64,000 nucleotides of DNA from Pisaster brevispinus (taxonomy: Eukaryota; Echinodermata; Asteroidea; Forcipulatida; Asteriidae). The notes below the pieces were generated by a model. It saw nothing but the letters and a program-made list of their open reading frames with translations, made no database searches and was not told the DNA's origin. Location: the NCBI GenBank assembly GCA_023634235.1, contig JAMKCF010000083.1, positions 248,001 to 312,000 of the forward strand, given 5' to 3'. Below are positions 1-10,383 of the stretch, one piece after another. Within the stretch, counting starts at the first letter, position 1. Each line of letters opens with the position of its first letter. A program made the translations under genes and the position numbers.

Positions 1-240
1 ACATCTTTTGATGGGTTTATCAAAATGCCATCATTTCAAAACTAAGGCTGTAACCCTATACTCCTACGTATGATGACACAGCCGAAAGCCTAACCTCTCA
101 AGGTTTGGGGCTTGGTTTCAGCAATGCATCTTCTGTCACCAATCCGGTCAGATGTATACTGGTTCATTCAGCTTCATCAATTGGGCAAAGCATTGGGCTT
201 TTATCATGAGGGAGCATCTCAAAAGGTTGCTGTGTTATAA
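1..240. other. left-edge intergenic or intronic sequence
   Basis: No coding exon is visible here. The preceding exons of the IDH3 gene must lie to the left of the window, so this stretch is probably intron of that gene. It leads directly into a 45-bp tandem array. Confidence 0.5.
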
Positions 241-780
241 GCAGGAAAGAAGATTTCTGTAGGCATATGCACACAAGCTAGATAAGCAGGAAAGAAGATT
301 TCTGTAGGCATATGCCCACAAGCTAGATAAGCAGGAAAGAAGATTTCTGTAGGCATATGCCCACAAGCTAGATAAGCAGGAAAGAAGATTTCTGTAGGCA
401 TATGCCCACAAGCTAGATAAGCAGGAAAGAAGATTTCTAGAGGCATATGCCCACAAGCTAGATAAGCAGGAAAGAAGATTTCTGTAGGCATATGCCCACA
501 AGCTAGATAAGCAGGAAAGAAGATTTCTGTAGGCATATGCCCACAAGCTAGATAAGCAGGAAAGAAGATTTCTGTAGGCATATGCCCACAAGCTAGATAA
601 GCAGGAAAGAAGATTTCTGTAGGCATATGCCCACAAGCTAGATAAGCAGGAAAGAAGATTTCTGTAGGCATATGCCCACAAGCTAGATAAGCAGGAAAGA
701 AGATTTCTGTAGGCATATGCCCACAAGCTAGATAAGCAGGAAAGAAGATTTCTGTAGGCATATGCCCACAAGCTAGATCA
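241..780. repeat. 45-bp minisatellite, 12 copies
   Basis: Twelve nearly identical 45-bp units begin with GCAGGAAAGAAGATTTCTGT and end in CACAAGCTAGATAA. The first copy has CACACAAG in place of CCCACAAG, and the fifth has TTCTAGAGG in place of TTCTGTAGG; the rest are uniform. Because 45 is a multiple of three, open frames run through the array on the minus strand, but they are products of the repeat. The high identity suggests recent expansion. Confidence 0.95.
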
Positions 781-924
781 TTCCGCTGAACAGGGACATT
801 GCGCCAAGCTAGAGTTCACATTTCTGAAAGATATGTGGGTTGGCATTTTGTAAATTCAGGCTGTCCAACGGATCGGTCTACTATGCCAAATTAATCTTCA
901 TGGCAAACAAATCCTGACCACGTC

Positions 925-1345
925 TCACCCCTCCTTCAACAACTGCACTGGCTTCCTATTCACAAATGTATCATCTTCAAGTTGTTAACCAGCACATATA
1001 AATGTTGGAATGAAACTGCTCCCCCGTACCTTACTGAGCTTATCACTCCTTACCAGCCTAATTGCACACTCCGTTCCAGCTCAGATACAAGGATTCTCAC
1101 AAAGCCTCAAACCAGATACTCTTCATCTTCCAAAGGTTTTTATGCAGCTACTCCAAATCTTTGGAACAAACTTCCTTATAAACATGTCATAACATTTCAC
1201 TTACTGAATTCAAAACATCGCTTAAAACTTTATTTATTTCACTCTCATTCCTTTGTAATGTTCATTGCTGATTGTTGTAATATTTATTGTAGTAAAGCGT
1301 TTTGCTACCTTTCTGCATAAGAACGCTATATAAATGCTTAGATTA
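925..1345 (+). mobile_element. non-LTR retrotransposon 3' end (L2/CR1-like)
   Basis: The conceptual translation reads like the extreme C-terminus of a CR1/L2-type reverse transcriptase: LHWLPIHKCIIFKLL, then TSTYKCWNETAPPYLTEL, a serine-rich stretch and ATPNLWNKLPYK. It ends just before a tail that closes in an ATT microsatellite (about 1343-1360), a common 3' end for this group. The 5' part of the element is missing, so this is a dead, 5'-truncated copy. The family was assigned by eye. Confidence 0.65.
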
Positions 1346-1427
1346 TTATTATTATTATTATGTATGCCTACTGGTCTCATTAGAACATTTCCATCATTTT
1401 GAGATGCTCCCTTAAGGGCCATTTTCA

Positions 1428-1505
1428 ATCTTTGGAACAAACTTCCTTATAAACATGTCATAACATTTCACTTACTGAATTCAAAACATCGCTTAAAACT
1501 CACCT
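1428..1505 (+). mobile_element. second fragment of the same LINE 3' end
   Basis: About 75 bases from CTTTGGAACAAACTTCC to AACATCGCTTAAAACT repeat 1158-1230 almost without change, and then continue into different sequence (CACCTTTTTT). The two fragments are either a local duplication or nested insertions of one LINE family. Confidence 0.7.
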
Positions 1506-1838
1506 TTTTTAAGAAAGGAACATTTCTTGGGGAATGGGGGTCTGCGCCCTTGTATACTTTTTACAACAAAATGAAAATGTTAATTTTGTCATTTAGTATA
1601 ATGTCAGCAGTCAGCACTGTATTTAGCCGTAATTGTCCTCCCTTAACTAGGCCCAAAGTAACTATGGCTCTGCTTATTGCGGCATTCTATGCTTATGAAA
1701 ATAGCGGTAAATAACTCAACATTTCTTTTTACACTTTTAGGTGGGGGGGGGGGGTCCTGATAAAGTTTGGGTTTGTATGTCTGTGGAAATTTTGATAATT
1801 GTGAATGATCCGTGAGTCTTTTTTACATTTTGTTTCAG

Positions 1839-1971
1839 GGTTGAGTTGGACCTGTTTGCTAATGTTATACTTTGTAAGAGTATGCCTGGACTGAACACTC
1901 GGCATAGTAACATCGATATTGCCATCATCAGGGAAAATACAGAAGGGGAATACTCCAGCTTGGAACATGAG
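1839..1971 (+). CDS. IDH3B: IDH3 regulatory subunit, first exon in window
   Basis: The exon follows the acceptor TTTGTTTCAG and ends at donor GTGAGT. It enters with one base of a split codon and leaves in phase 0. It encodes [11 protein letters not shown] and the [14 protein letters not shown] substrate-binding signature. Confidence 0.9.
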
Positions 1972-4900
1972 GTGAGTCAGGGTAGTTTAAACCATGATGC
2001 AACCTGTGGTCATCCTCAAAGACCAGTATTGGCACTTTGTGTAATGCAAGGTACTTGAAATAAGAAACTTGTGAAAGGGAAGCTCAGTCTATCAATGGAG
2101 TCTCAAGGCAAAAGTGGAAAAAACCATCACTGTTTTCAAACCTTGGTTTTTAGACTCTCGGGATCCAAATTAATTGCATTTCTCTATTATTATTATTATT
2201 ACAGCTGACACTGGTACCACAGACTGCCACAAAGTACCATGCCATCCAGGCTAGCATTGGGTGCATGGGGTTATTCTGTTTGTACAGCTGACACTGGTAC
2301 CACAGACTGCCACAAAGTACCATGCCATCCAGGCTAGCATTGGGTGCATGGGTTCTTCTGTTTGTACAGCTGACACTGGTACCACAGACTGCCACAAAGT
2401 ACCATGCCATCCAGGCTAGCATTGGGTGCATGGGGTTATTCTGTTTGTACAGCTGACACTGGTACCACAGACTGCCACAAAGTACCATGCCATCCAGGCT
2501 AGCATTGGGTGCATGGGTTCTTCTGTTTGTACAGCTGACACTGGTACCTCAGACTGCCACAAAGTACCATGCCATCCAGGCTAGCATTGGGTGCATGGGG
2601 TTATTGTTTGTACAGCTGACACTGGCATCATAGACTGCCATAAAGTCCTATACCAATTTGATCACTTGATGACATGTAAATGAAAGATTACATTGAGTCT
2701 CAAACTAATCATTCTTTACAGAGTGTTGATGGTGTCGTTGAAAGCCTAAAGATCATCACAGCAGATCGCTCCAAGCGTATTGCAAAGTATGCCTTTGACT
2801 TTGCAACTCGGAACAACCGAAGCAAAGTCACCGCTATACACAAGGCAAATATTATGTAAGACATTTTGTAGAGAAATACATGCTGATGTCCTGTACCAGT
2901 TCTGCCATTACTGGGATGCAAATACCCCCAGCGTTCATTGTTTTTTTAAACACACCATGGGGCATCTCCGACCAGTGATAGTGACGCAACTATATAAGCT
3001 GTCAGCATGACGCAAGATAAAACCAGCACTTGACATGTACATGAGCTGAAAAAAAAGCATCCCAGTAATTGCGGACGCAGGACGAATGAATGTAAATTAT
3101 CTTGAACATCTATTTGATTTAACTTTCATTATTTTATTTTTCCATCAATTGGGCCAACAAGTATAGTTGTTGTCATTTTTTAAAGCATATATTATTAACC
3201 AGAATTGTAACTTATCAGCTGATTTTTCTCCTTTCTTGCTTTTGTCTGCCCCCGAAAAACTGAAACACACTGTGCAAATGTTGATGTCGAAGGAAGTTTC
3301 CACTCTTGTTTAAATTATCAAGTTGCATATCTGCTTGACCCTCTTACTTTCCATAACATACTGCTTACCATTCAGAACTGTGCAGAGAGTTTGGGTGTGC
3401 AGTGCGTGTACTGTCTTGTATCTTACTGTCACAGGCTGCAAAGTTTACCAATAGATCCATATGCCACAAAGTTGCTAATGATAGTGACTGGTCAGACAGT
3501 TGGAGGGATGACTTTGTACTTTTGTTGATCACCACATGATATCATATTACAGGCATAGTTTCTGTATCATTAAAAACTACAGTGGATGATATTGAATGGT
3601 CATACAGTAGGAGGGTTGACTGTGTACTTTGTAGATGCATTCACCACATGATATCATATTGCAGGCCTGTATAGTTTAACTAGGATCATATTGACTGGTC
3701 AGACAGTAGCATGATTAAGCTTGATTTTCAGGGGAATAAAATGAAATGATTTTCTTCCTTTCAGGAAGCTGGGAGATGGTCTGTTCTTGGAGAGCTGTAG
3801 AGAGGTGTCCAAGCTCTACCCAAAGATAGAGTTTGGGGACATGATAGTTGACAACTGCTGCATGCAGGTAAAACTATTTTTAAAATACCTATGGGGTGTT
3901 GCTTCAATCAAAACAAGCTTGATTACATTATTTGATTCTGTGTGTAAACATGGCCATAAATATATGCCCTTTTAACCAATGATAATGCCAAGTATACCTG
4001 ATGTAAGGAAGCTTAAAGTGGTCACCCGCATTTAAGCACCTTCTCAAAACATTTCAAGATAAATTGTGGGAAAGTTTATCCACAAAGTCCTAGCTTTGCC
4101 AATTTCAAAGCTCACTTTCATCCACATGTATAGAGACTCTACAAAAAGCAGTATGTGATTCGACCAACTGAAAAGGTCTCGCAGCCCTTGGAGATGTTCA
4201 CAAAATGTGACACGCCTGATGTATTGCTCCAGGACACTCTTTAGTCTAATTACTTCTGTGAAGTCAGTAAAAGCGTCTAATCTAGTCCACCTGATGGCTT
4301 CCAGTAGAAAGCAAATCTCAATATCTGGATTTTAATTATCTTGTAAACAAGTTGCCTGGTCTTTTTGCAATACTTGCGTTGCGGAACCCGCTGCTAAAAT
4401 ATAGGATTCGAACTGCCTCTAGCTACCGGGCAATCTCGGTGGTCTAGTTGGTTAGACACTGCTCTATAATTGCAAAGGTCGTGGGTTCGAATCCCACCCG
4501 AGTAATATGCCTGTGATTTTTTTCACAGAACTCGAGGCAAGTACTGAGTATACAGTGCTAACACACATCAGTGTAAGGGTAAAACCAAAAATAAGATTGT
4601 TGAAACAATATACAGCAAATCAGATATAGTTTTTTTTGTGATATGGAAAGTGGGAACTTTGTATCTGACAATCTTCACTGAACTAGTCCAATACTTACAT
4701 TTGCAGTCGGCAAGTTGTCATTATTTGTAGAGATTTTAAGATGCATTTACTTGATTTTGATTATTTGTACAGTTCTTAACGTCAAGGGAAATAGTGGGTT
4801 ATAATTTGGTATTATTTCCATCATGTCCAGCATGCTTCGGGAGTAAAAATTTGTTGAAGTTAGGTATTTCCAGCGTGTCCTGCATACCTGGAGAGTAAAA

Positions 4901-7900
4901 ACTACAACAAAATTGCTAGAAAATGTCTTTGTTCATTTTAAAGCCCTGTGCAAAATTGCAAGAAAATTTCTTTGTTCATTTTTGTATGTTTGTATTTTTG
5001 TATGTCATTATGATTTTATCTGTTCCTTTTTTGTAAGTTTGTGATAATAGTTGTGATTTTTTTTTAATGTCTTTATTGTCTTAATTTTTAAACTTACATT
5101 TTGGCGGCTACAGCTACGGCTATAACTGTGGCTAAGGGTGTTGCTAGGAATGTCCTTTACTAAGACACGATGATACGGCAATCCAGTCCTAGCCGTAGCT
5201 GTAGCCGCCAATTCAGACACAGCCATATGTACCCTTCTACATTGCATTCTAACTAACCTGGTTCAACGAAATGAAGTACAATTTCTTCAGAAAATTTGTA
5301 GAACACACAGCAAGTCTAGAATAAACATTGTATTCTAAATTATGAGGTTGATACATTACCATAATTGCTTCTATTCACCCAGGAGTATAAATGGGAACCT
5401 GAGAGGGCTCAGACGTTAATTTATGTTGGATTAAACCCTTAGCGCTAATTTATGCAGGTTGGGGTTGATCAAGTTTGATAAATGGTCTTAAGGTATGCCT
5501 GATGAACAGAGATGATTTTGTAAAGCATCTTGATCTAGTTACTGGGACATGTGCTCAGTGTAAGAACCATGTACATGTACTGTAGTTAATTCTTATTACC
5601 CTTATTACTCTGTATTTATCAATTCAACTCCTTAGCTGGTGTCCAACCCAAATCAGTTTGATGTGATGGTCATGCCCAATCTGTACGGAAACATTATCAG
5701 CAATATAGGAGCAGGTCTTGTTGGGGGGCCAGGAATGGTACCTGGACAGAATGTTGGAGAAGATTTTGCCGTTTTTGAAACAGTAAGTCAGTCATGCTCA
5801 TTTAATACGTGGTGCTTTTTTACATTGCAATAACAGAGCAAGGATTCTAAATTCTATGACAAAATATGGAGTGCCATGGCCAAGCAATTTAGTGCACCAG
5901 GTAAAAGCTCTGGTGTTCATTGTCATAGCTTTGGTTTGAATCACAGTCATGACACTTGTGTCCTTAAGCAAGACATTTAAAAAAAACTTAAGACCCGGTG
6001 GTGTGTATACACAAAAAATTTACTCAGACACGGATTTGGAGCGCAGGTATTTATTCTGGATGCAGCTGGTGTAGTGATAAAAGCCTGGATATTTCATTGT
6101 GCAGCATGCATCCTGCGCACACTCCCGGTGTTACCCTTCGATTGCCCCGAACAAAGAGAGACAAAAGTAATGGAATTCCAGACCTTCTACCGTTTGTCTT
6201 TGTGCTCAAATGGCGTTTGGTCTGAAATCAATGTTGTACTTACTGATTTTACTTTATCCTCAAGGCTACCAGAAACACTGGAAAGACAATTGCAGGGAGG
6301 AACGTGGCAAACCCCAGTGCCATGCTGCTTGCTGGATGCTTACTGCTGAGACATCTGGGTCTGAATCAACATGCTGACCTTATTAATTCTGCCATCATCA
6401 AGACAGTCATACAAAACAAGGTGAGTTCCGTTCCGATTCTTGAAGTGTTTTTCCCTACCTACAAAAGTATAGATCCATAAAATTGTGCACCACAGTGGAA
6501 ACCTTATATATACAGATCCTTGGTATTGATTGGCGGAACCCATTCACATGTCATCCTTTGGATTGCCATGTAAACAGCCATGAGACTCCACAATGTTATA
6601 TTGGAATCTAATGTGGATAGTTATTGGCCCCTTTGCAGCATCATTCCCTGCCTGTTTGTCCAATTGACATATTGAGGCAAGGTTGTGTCACGGCTGACAA
6701 GGTTGTTGACTTGGTGTCCACATAGAGTCGTCCACATTGTTTAGAGGTTTAAAATAAAAGAATTTTCAGAGTGTAGGCAGGAAAAATTTCCCTGTCTACT
6801 TTGTGTTTGTGAAATAAATCAAATGACAACTATGGTTATATAAAACAAATATTGAATACACTTATTTCGAGCATTGTCGCTGAATATAAATAGTCGTTGA
6901 AATCTGGCTTTTCCATTTCACATTGCTTCACTTCGAGAAATGAACTACCCGGTAGTCCAGAATTCACCTTGTGATTATATTCTGTGACAATGCACTCACA
7001 AATTTTAACTGTTTTTTTTGGTGTATTTATTTATTTATTTATTTCTGATATTCATGCAGCCAACATTTGTTTGCTTTATGTTTACTCGCGAAAAGGCCGC
7101 CTTCGGTGGCCTTTCGCGAGGCTGTTATAGTTTCCTGTGGTGATTGGTCGAGGTAATTGTTTGATCGATTCAGAAATAAAAAATTATAATGGAAATGTTG
7201 TATTTTCTATAGTACACAGAGAGATACACACACACACACATGTTGGCAGGAAATAATGAAATTGGGCCCAGATGTTGTACCATTTAATATCGGCGTAATA
7301 ATTTATGCATAATGAATGGTCCGTGTGCGAACTTGACCCAAATGGGAGATCGGCCGGGTTTGCGGGTGGGTTGCGGGCCAGGTTTTGGTGCCACACGTTA
7401 TTTGTGCCGCACATCAACATTGTTTTCGTTGCGCATGTTTTCGTAAATCATCAGACGCGCTTTCATACCTTGCGTTCGTTCATCCTCTTTCAAAAGAAAT
7501 ATGTGAAATAAATCAAATTTTGAAATACGAAGAAAATACAAAAATTGTACCCCCTTAGTATGATCACCGGACCGAAAAAAGGCGGTACGAAAATTTGCAG
7601 CCCGATCTATACAGGCACCTGGGAGTTTTTCTTACACAAACAGACACGTTACTTGCATTAGTATATGGATAATGTTAAGTAATCCTATTTCACTACATCT
7701 TGTAGTGATCTCTTTTCTAGAGGTTTGGCTCGGAAAAGAGCTGGTTTGTTATTTCTCAATGTTTTACTAGTGTGAAGACTTTGTTGGGAAAAGTCATGAA
7801 AGTCCAGTTGAAGCTTGAGTCTGACGCTGAGACTTTTGCTGATGTGACTTTCATGTCCGAGTCACCAAAGCCATTTCTGAAGTTACACTGGTCTCAAGTC

Positions 7901-8454
7901 TGTCTAGCATTGATGCAGTGCGGGAACTAGACATTTTTATTTATTTTTATTTTATTTATTTATTTATTTATTTTTTTTTTTTGGGGGTCATTACCAAAGT
8001 ATGACCCTAACACTCTAACCCTTTAAACTTTGCCAATTGAGTAGAATGTATATTAGTTGGTGCGCTGAACCATGTATTACAGATCTGATGGTCTGAGTTA
8101 TAGCGTGTTACCTTCATGAGTATGCACTGGCTAACCACAGCACTAACAAACAGGCCTGCTGGAATTTCCAATCGAAGGCGCATTTCCTTTAGTATACTTT
8201 GATTGCTAGGGCTATAAAGTTCACAGTTATGATTTAAATTATAGTATTATTATTGCCATAGGATTTGTGTTTAAGGGAACTAGAGGGGGACACTGCAATG
8301 TTGGATTTTGGAGCAAGTACCAAGCAATACTGGTAGAGCATTGTCTTTCTTTGTTTCTCTTGACTAGGTGCACACACAGGATCTTGGAGGCACAGCAACC
8401 ACCTCAGATGTGGTTGAAGGGGTCATCAGGGAACTTCAGTCTGCCACACATTGA
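1839..8454 (+). CDS. IDH3B: isocitrate dehydrogenase [NAD] regulatory subunit, mitochondrial (3' part of gene)
   Basis: Six coding exons (1839-1971, 2722-2855, 3765-3867, 5636-5782, 6265-6420, 8368-8454) join in phase through GT-AG introns to about 252 residues ending at TGA. Mitochondrial IDH3 oxidatively decarboxylates isocitrate to 2-oxoglutarate with NAD+ in the TCA cycle, and the beta and gamma chains are regulatory. The product keeps the family signatures [26 protein letters not shown] and [11 protein letters not shown]. The segment LYGNIISN carries Asn where the catalytic alpha chain has Asp (LYGDI.SD), which marks a regulatory chain. Residues such as [13 protein letters not shown] and LLLRHL resemble vertebrate IDH3B, while ATRNTGK resembles IDH3G, so beta versus gamma is not settled. 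The N-terminal exons, including the mitochondrial targeting peptide, lie outside the window to the left. Confidence 0.9.
2203..2650. repeat. 83/82-bp minisatellite, 6 copies
   Basis: Copies of ACAGCTGACACTGGTACC... start at 2201, 2284, 2366, 2449, 2531 and 2612. The first two spacings alternate because units ending GGGGTTATTCTG alternate with units ending GGGTTCTTCTG. The array therefore expanded as a dimer. It lies in the IDH3 intron, ending about 70 bases before the next acceptor, and the last copy is degraded. A short ATT microsatellite sits at its 5' edge. Confidence 0.95.
2722..2855 (+). CDS. IDH3B: IDH3 regulatory subunit, exon with [10 protein letters not shown]
   Basis: The acceptor is TTCTTTACAG and the donor is GTAAGA after AT of the ATG (Met) codon, giving phase 2. 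It encodes [14 protein letters not shown] through VTAIHKANI, including the lysine-containing isocitrate-binding segment of the family. Confidence 0.9.
3482..3720. repeat. diverged duplication in IDH3 intron
   Basis: A segment of about 80 bases (TGACTGGTCAGACAGT..., ending CACCACATGATATCATATT) appears at 3482-3560 and again, diverged, at 3590-3680. A third partial copy of the first 17 bases lies near 3690. No coding potential is seen. Confidence 0.75.
3765..3867 (+). CDS. IDH3B: IDH3 regulatory subunit, exon KLGDGLF-NCCMQ
   Basis: The acceptor is CTTTCAG and the donor is GTAAAA. The exon runs from the last base of the split Met codon to phase 0. It encodes [15 protein letters not shown] and IVDNCCMQ; the NCCMQ motif matches the beta chain better than the gamma chain. 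Confidence 0.9.
4430..4620 (+). mobile_element. tRNA-derived SINE
   Basis: An A box (GGTCTAGTTGG) and a perfect B box (GGTTCGAATCC) at tRNA spacing are followed by a non-tRNA tail containing AGTACTGAGTATACAGTGCT. The T arm pairs (GTGGG/CCCAC), but the anticodon arm does not fold well, so this is a SINE head and not a working tRNA gene. Confidence 0.7.
5102..5210. mobile_element. foldback/MITE-like element with perfect 20-bp inverted ends
   Basis: Bases 5102-5121 (TGGCGGCTACAGCTACGGCT) are the exact reverse complement of 5191-5210, with about 70 bases between. A related half-element occurs at 41405-41450. There is no open reading frame inside, so it would be non-autonomous. Confidence 0.75.
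5395..5570 (+). mobile_element. SINE tail, family B
   Basis: The sequence from AAATGGGAACCTG through GGATTAAACCCTTAGCGCTAA to TATGCCTGATGAACAG and CACCTTGATCTAG-like text is shared with 47697-47895. Two widely separated copies in one window identify an interspersed repeat. No coding sequence is present. Confidence 0.65.
5636..5782 (+). CDS. IDH3B: IDH3 regulatory subunit, exon with LYGNI
   Basis: The acceptor is CTCCTTAG and the donor is GTAAGT; the exon is phase 0 at both ends, 49 codons. It encodes [17 protein letters not shown] and [15 protein letters not shown]. The Asn residues replacing the catalytic aspartates of the alpha subunit make this a regulatory chain. Confidence 0.92.
5870..5985 (+). 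mobile_element. SINE head, family B
   Basis: The text TCATAGCTTTGGTTTGAATCACAGTCATGAC...TTGTGTCCTTAAGCAAGACATTT resembles the head copy at 47584-47700, including a degenerate B box (GGTTTGAATC). It lies in the IDH3 intron. Confidence 0.55.
6265..6420 (+). CDS. IDH3B: IDH3 regulatory subunit, penultimate exon
   Basis: The acceptor is TATCCTCAAG and the donor is GTGAGT; the exon has 52 codons, phase 0 at both ends. It encodes [19 protein letters not shown] and [15 protein letters not shown], the C-terminal part of the IDH fold. Confidence 0.92.
7085..7120. repeat. strong GC-rich hairpin
   Basis: CTCGCGAAAAGGCCGCC pairs with GGTGGCCTTTCGCGAG around a TTC loop. The stem has about 16 pairs with one bulged A and one G-T pair. 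It lies in the last IDH3 intron, in otherwise AT-rich sequence. Confidence 0.7.
8368..8454 (+). CDS. IDH3B: IDH3 regulatory subunit, last exon and stop
   Basis: The acceptor is TTGACTAG. It encodes [19 protein letters not shown] and ends ...QSATH followed by TGA at 8452-8454. The V-x-T-x-D-x-GG pattern is the usual C-terminal NAD-binding end of IDH3 chains. Confidence 0.92.
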   Translation: MHTQDLGGTATTSDVVEGVIRELQSATH

Positions 8455-9835
8455 GAAAGATTATGTGTATCTGTTTACAGTGTTTTGAATATTTATGGAA
8501 CTGAAGTTCATTTTAAAGGTTTTAAAGAAAGCATGACATTTTGGTGCAATAATGCGTACAACTTTAGTTAAATACAAATAATTTTCACAGTGTGTTAACC
8601 CTGCGAGATTATAATGGCTGCAAGTGGCTTGTATCTAAATGACATTACAGCCACATGTCACATGAGAATGCTTGTGATGTGTTTGAGACAGCAGAAATAT
8701 GAATGTTCACCGGTTTTAAATTTAAAAAAAAAGAAAAGGAAAAAGGTATTTATATAGGCACTTACAGGCAAAGTTTTGGGTAGAGCTTTGAGAGAGCTGT
8801 TCATTGACTCTGATGTTGTTAACCAAGCGACCTACTTCCAAAACCTTAGAACACTATTTTCACTAAGAAAATGAAATTCTAGGTCTGATGCTTGGGCAGC
8901 AAAACAAATCTTGCGATGTTTCTCCGAGCAATCAATCAACATTATGTTGATGGCCAAAATACTGTCCAAGCAATTTATGTTGTCAAGAAACATTTTAACA
9001 ATTATATTTTGAGAGTCGGAACTATTAAAATCACAAGAGGAGATTGTCATCTACATGTATAGCCACCCTAATCCTAAACATTGTGGAGATTAGCATCTAT
9101 AGCATCCCTAATCTTAAACATAGCGTTGACAACAACATTATTGGCACAAATCTTGCGATTAGTTATATGATAGTAACACTATTATCCCTGTTTTTACACC
9201 ACTCTGCGATTTTCTGGTCATTTTGGTAGGGTACCGTCAGTTGTCACTCTCTCATATCTCTGAGAGATGGTTGGAGAAACAGAACACGTTTTATATGTGC
9301 CGTCCATATTTAATCAAAAATAAATAGGAAAGGAACATATATTTAGTAGGAGATCATTCTTAATGTTCTGTGGGAACAAAGGTTTGACAGTGATTTTGGG
9401 TTGCCTGTAGTGTACGTAATAATATTAGATTGGATGTCCCTCTCGAGAGGTCCGGCAATTTTCGGTAGGGGTAAAAATGGGGTCAACTGGGGTCAGATTT
9501 CACAAAAAGCCCCTATCCTTTCGAAATGTAAATAAAATTACTCATCTAATCATACAGAATATAGAAATGTATAGCTTGCCCCATCTCCGACCTTTCGTTA
9601 CGTCACCAGGTCATAAATGAGACAGTACGAGTTGCGCAGATTGAGAACACAAAAATGTAAGGATACCTTAAATTTTAAGAAAATTTTATTATTAATTCTG
9701 GTAAAACTTAGCATAAATGTTGCCATGTCCTTTTTTCAGGAAATTAAATGATAAATTTTGGCTCAAATTTTAAGGATACTTGCTTTTGCAGTTTTGTTTT
9801 TGTTATTTTTCTATGTGTGTGCAATTAGTCTGTCT
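8455..9835. other. intergenic, 3' of IDH3
   Basis: This stretch should include the IDH3 3' untranslated region, but I see no confident AATAAA close to the stop. A diverged short duplication lies around 9045-9130 (CCCTAATC.TAAACAT twice). No coding exon is seen. Confidence 0.5.
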
Positions 9836-9839
9836 CTCT

Positions 9840-10101
9840 GGGCCCAATTTCATAAAGCCTGTTAGCACAAAAACTTGCATAGCACAGAATTTTCTGCTTA
9901 AAAGCTTTAACCTGGGCCCAATTTCATAGAGCTGCTTAAGCACGAAAAGTAGCTAAGCACAACAAAATTATGCTAACAAGTCACCAGCCAAACTACAGTG
10001 TCACATGTACAATTTGTGACTGGTGTCCTGCACATTTCTGCTAAGCAGAAAATTGTTAAGCAATATTTTCTGCTTAAGCAGCTCTATGAAATTGGGCCTA
10101 G
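9840..10101. mobile_element. MITE-like element with GGGCCCAATTTCATA ends, plus a partial copy
   Basis: A full copy runs from 9914 (GGGCCCAATTTCATAGAGCT) to 10101, where the inverted end reads AGCTCTATGAAATTGGGCC. A half copy (9840-9913) is attached directly upstream. The interior is rich in GCTTAAGCA and GCTAAGCA motifs. Related copies are at 23308-23497, 29821-30009 and 52599-52775. It has no coding capacity and is therefore non-autonomous. Confidence 0.85.
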
Positions 10102-10347
10102 GTTTTCTAGTGTTGAGATTTCGTGAGTTCAACTATAGCAAAGGAAGCGTCTACATTCTTCGTCAAGAACAATGTACGTTTAATATTCATTTTATGAATA
10201 AACATCGTCAAAATGTGCACTGTAGCTGTGGCATGTTCGTTAGACGAAAGTGAAATAATAATAGGGTTTCCCGGCCAATTTCAGCAAAAATTTATTCAAT
10301 TGCATTAACACGCATTAATAAATACCTCGGAGAGTTTATGCATTCTG

Positions 10348-10383
10348 ATTGGTCGAAGACCGGTCACGCGGGGTGTATATAAA
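10348..10383 (+). promoter_or_regulatory. candidate CCAAT-TATA promoter pair
   Basis: An inverted CCAAT box (ATTGG, 10348-10352) is followed 24 bases later by TATATAAA (10376-10383). Only short, unrecognised open frames follow (10593-11199), so the transcript, if there is one, is unknown. Chance occurrence is quite possible. Confidence 0.3.

Noticed and set aside
219..771. Two minus-strand open frames of about 180 codons
   Set aside because: They are made wholly of 45-bp repeat units; an open frame is forced by a period divisible by three and stop-free units.
2150..2488. Minus-strand frame of 112 codons rich in [13 protein letters not shown]
   Set aside because: Translation of the 83/82-bp array.
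4436..4502. Functional tRNA gene
   Set aside because: The A and B boxes are good, but the anticodon stem does not pair and the sequence continues into a SINE tail.
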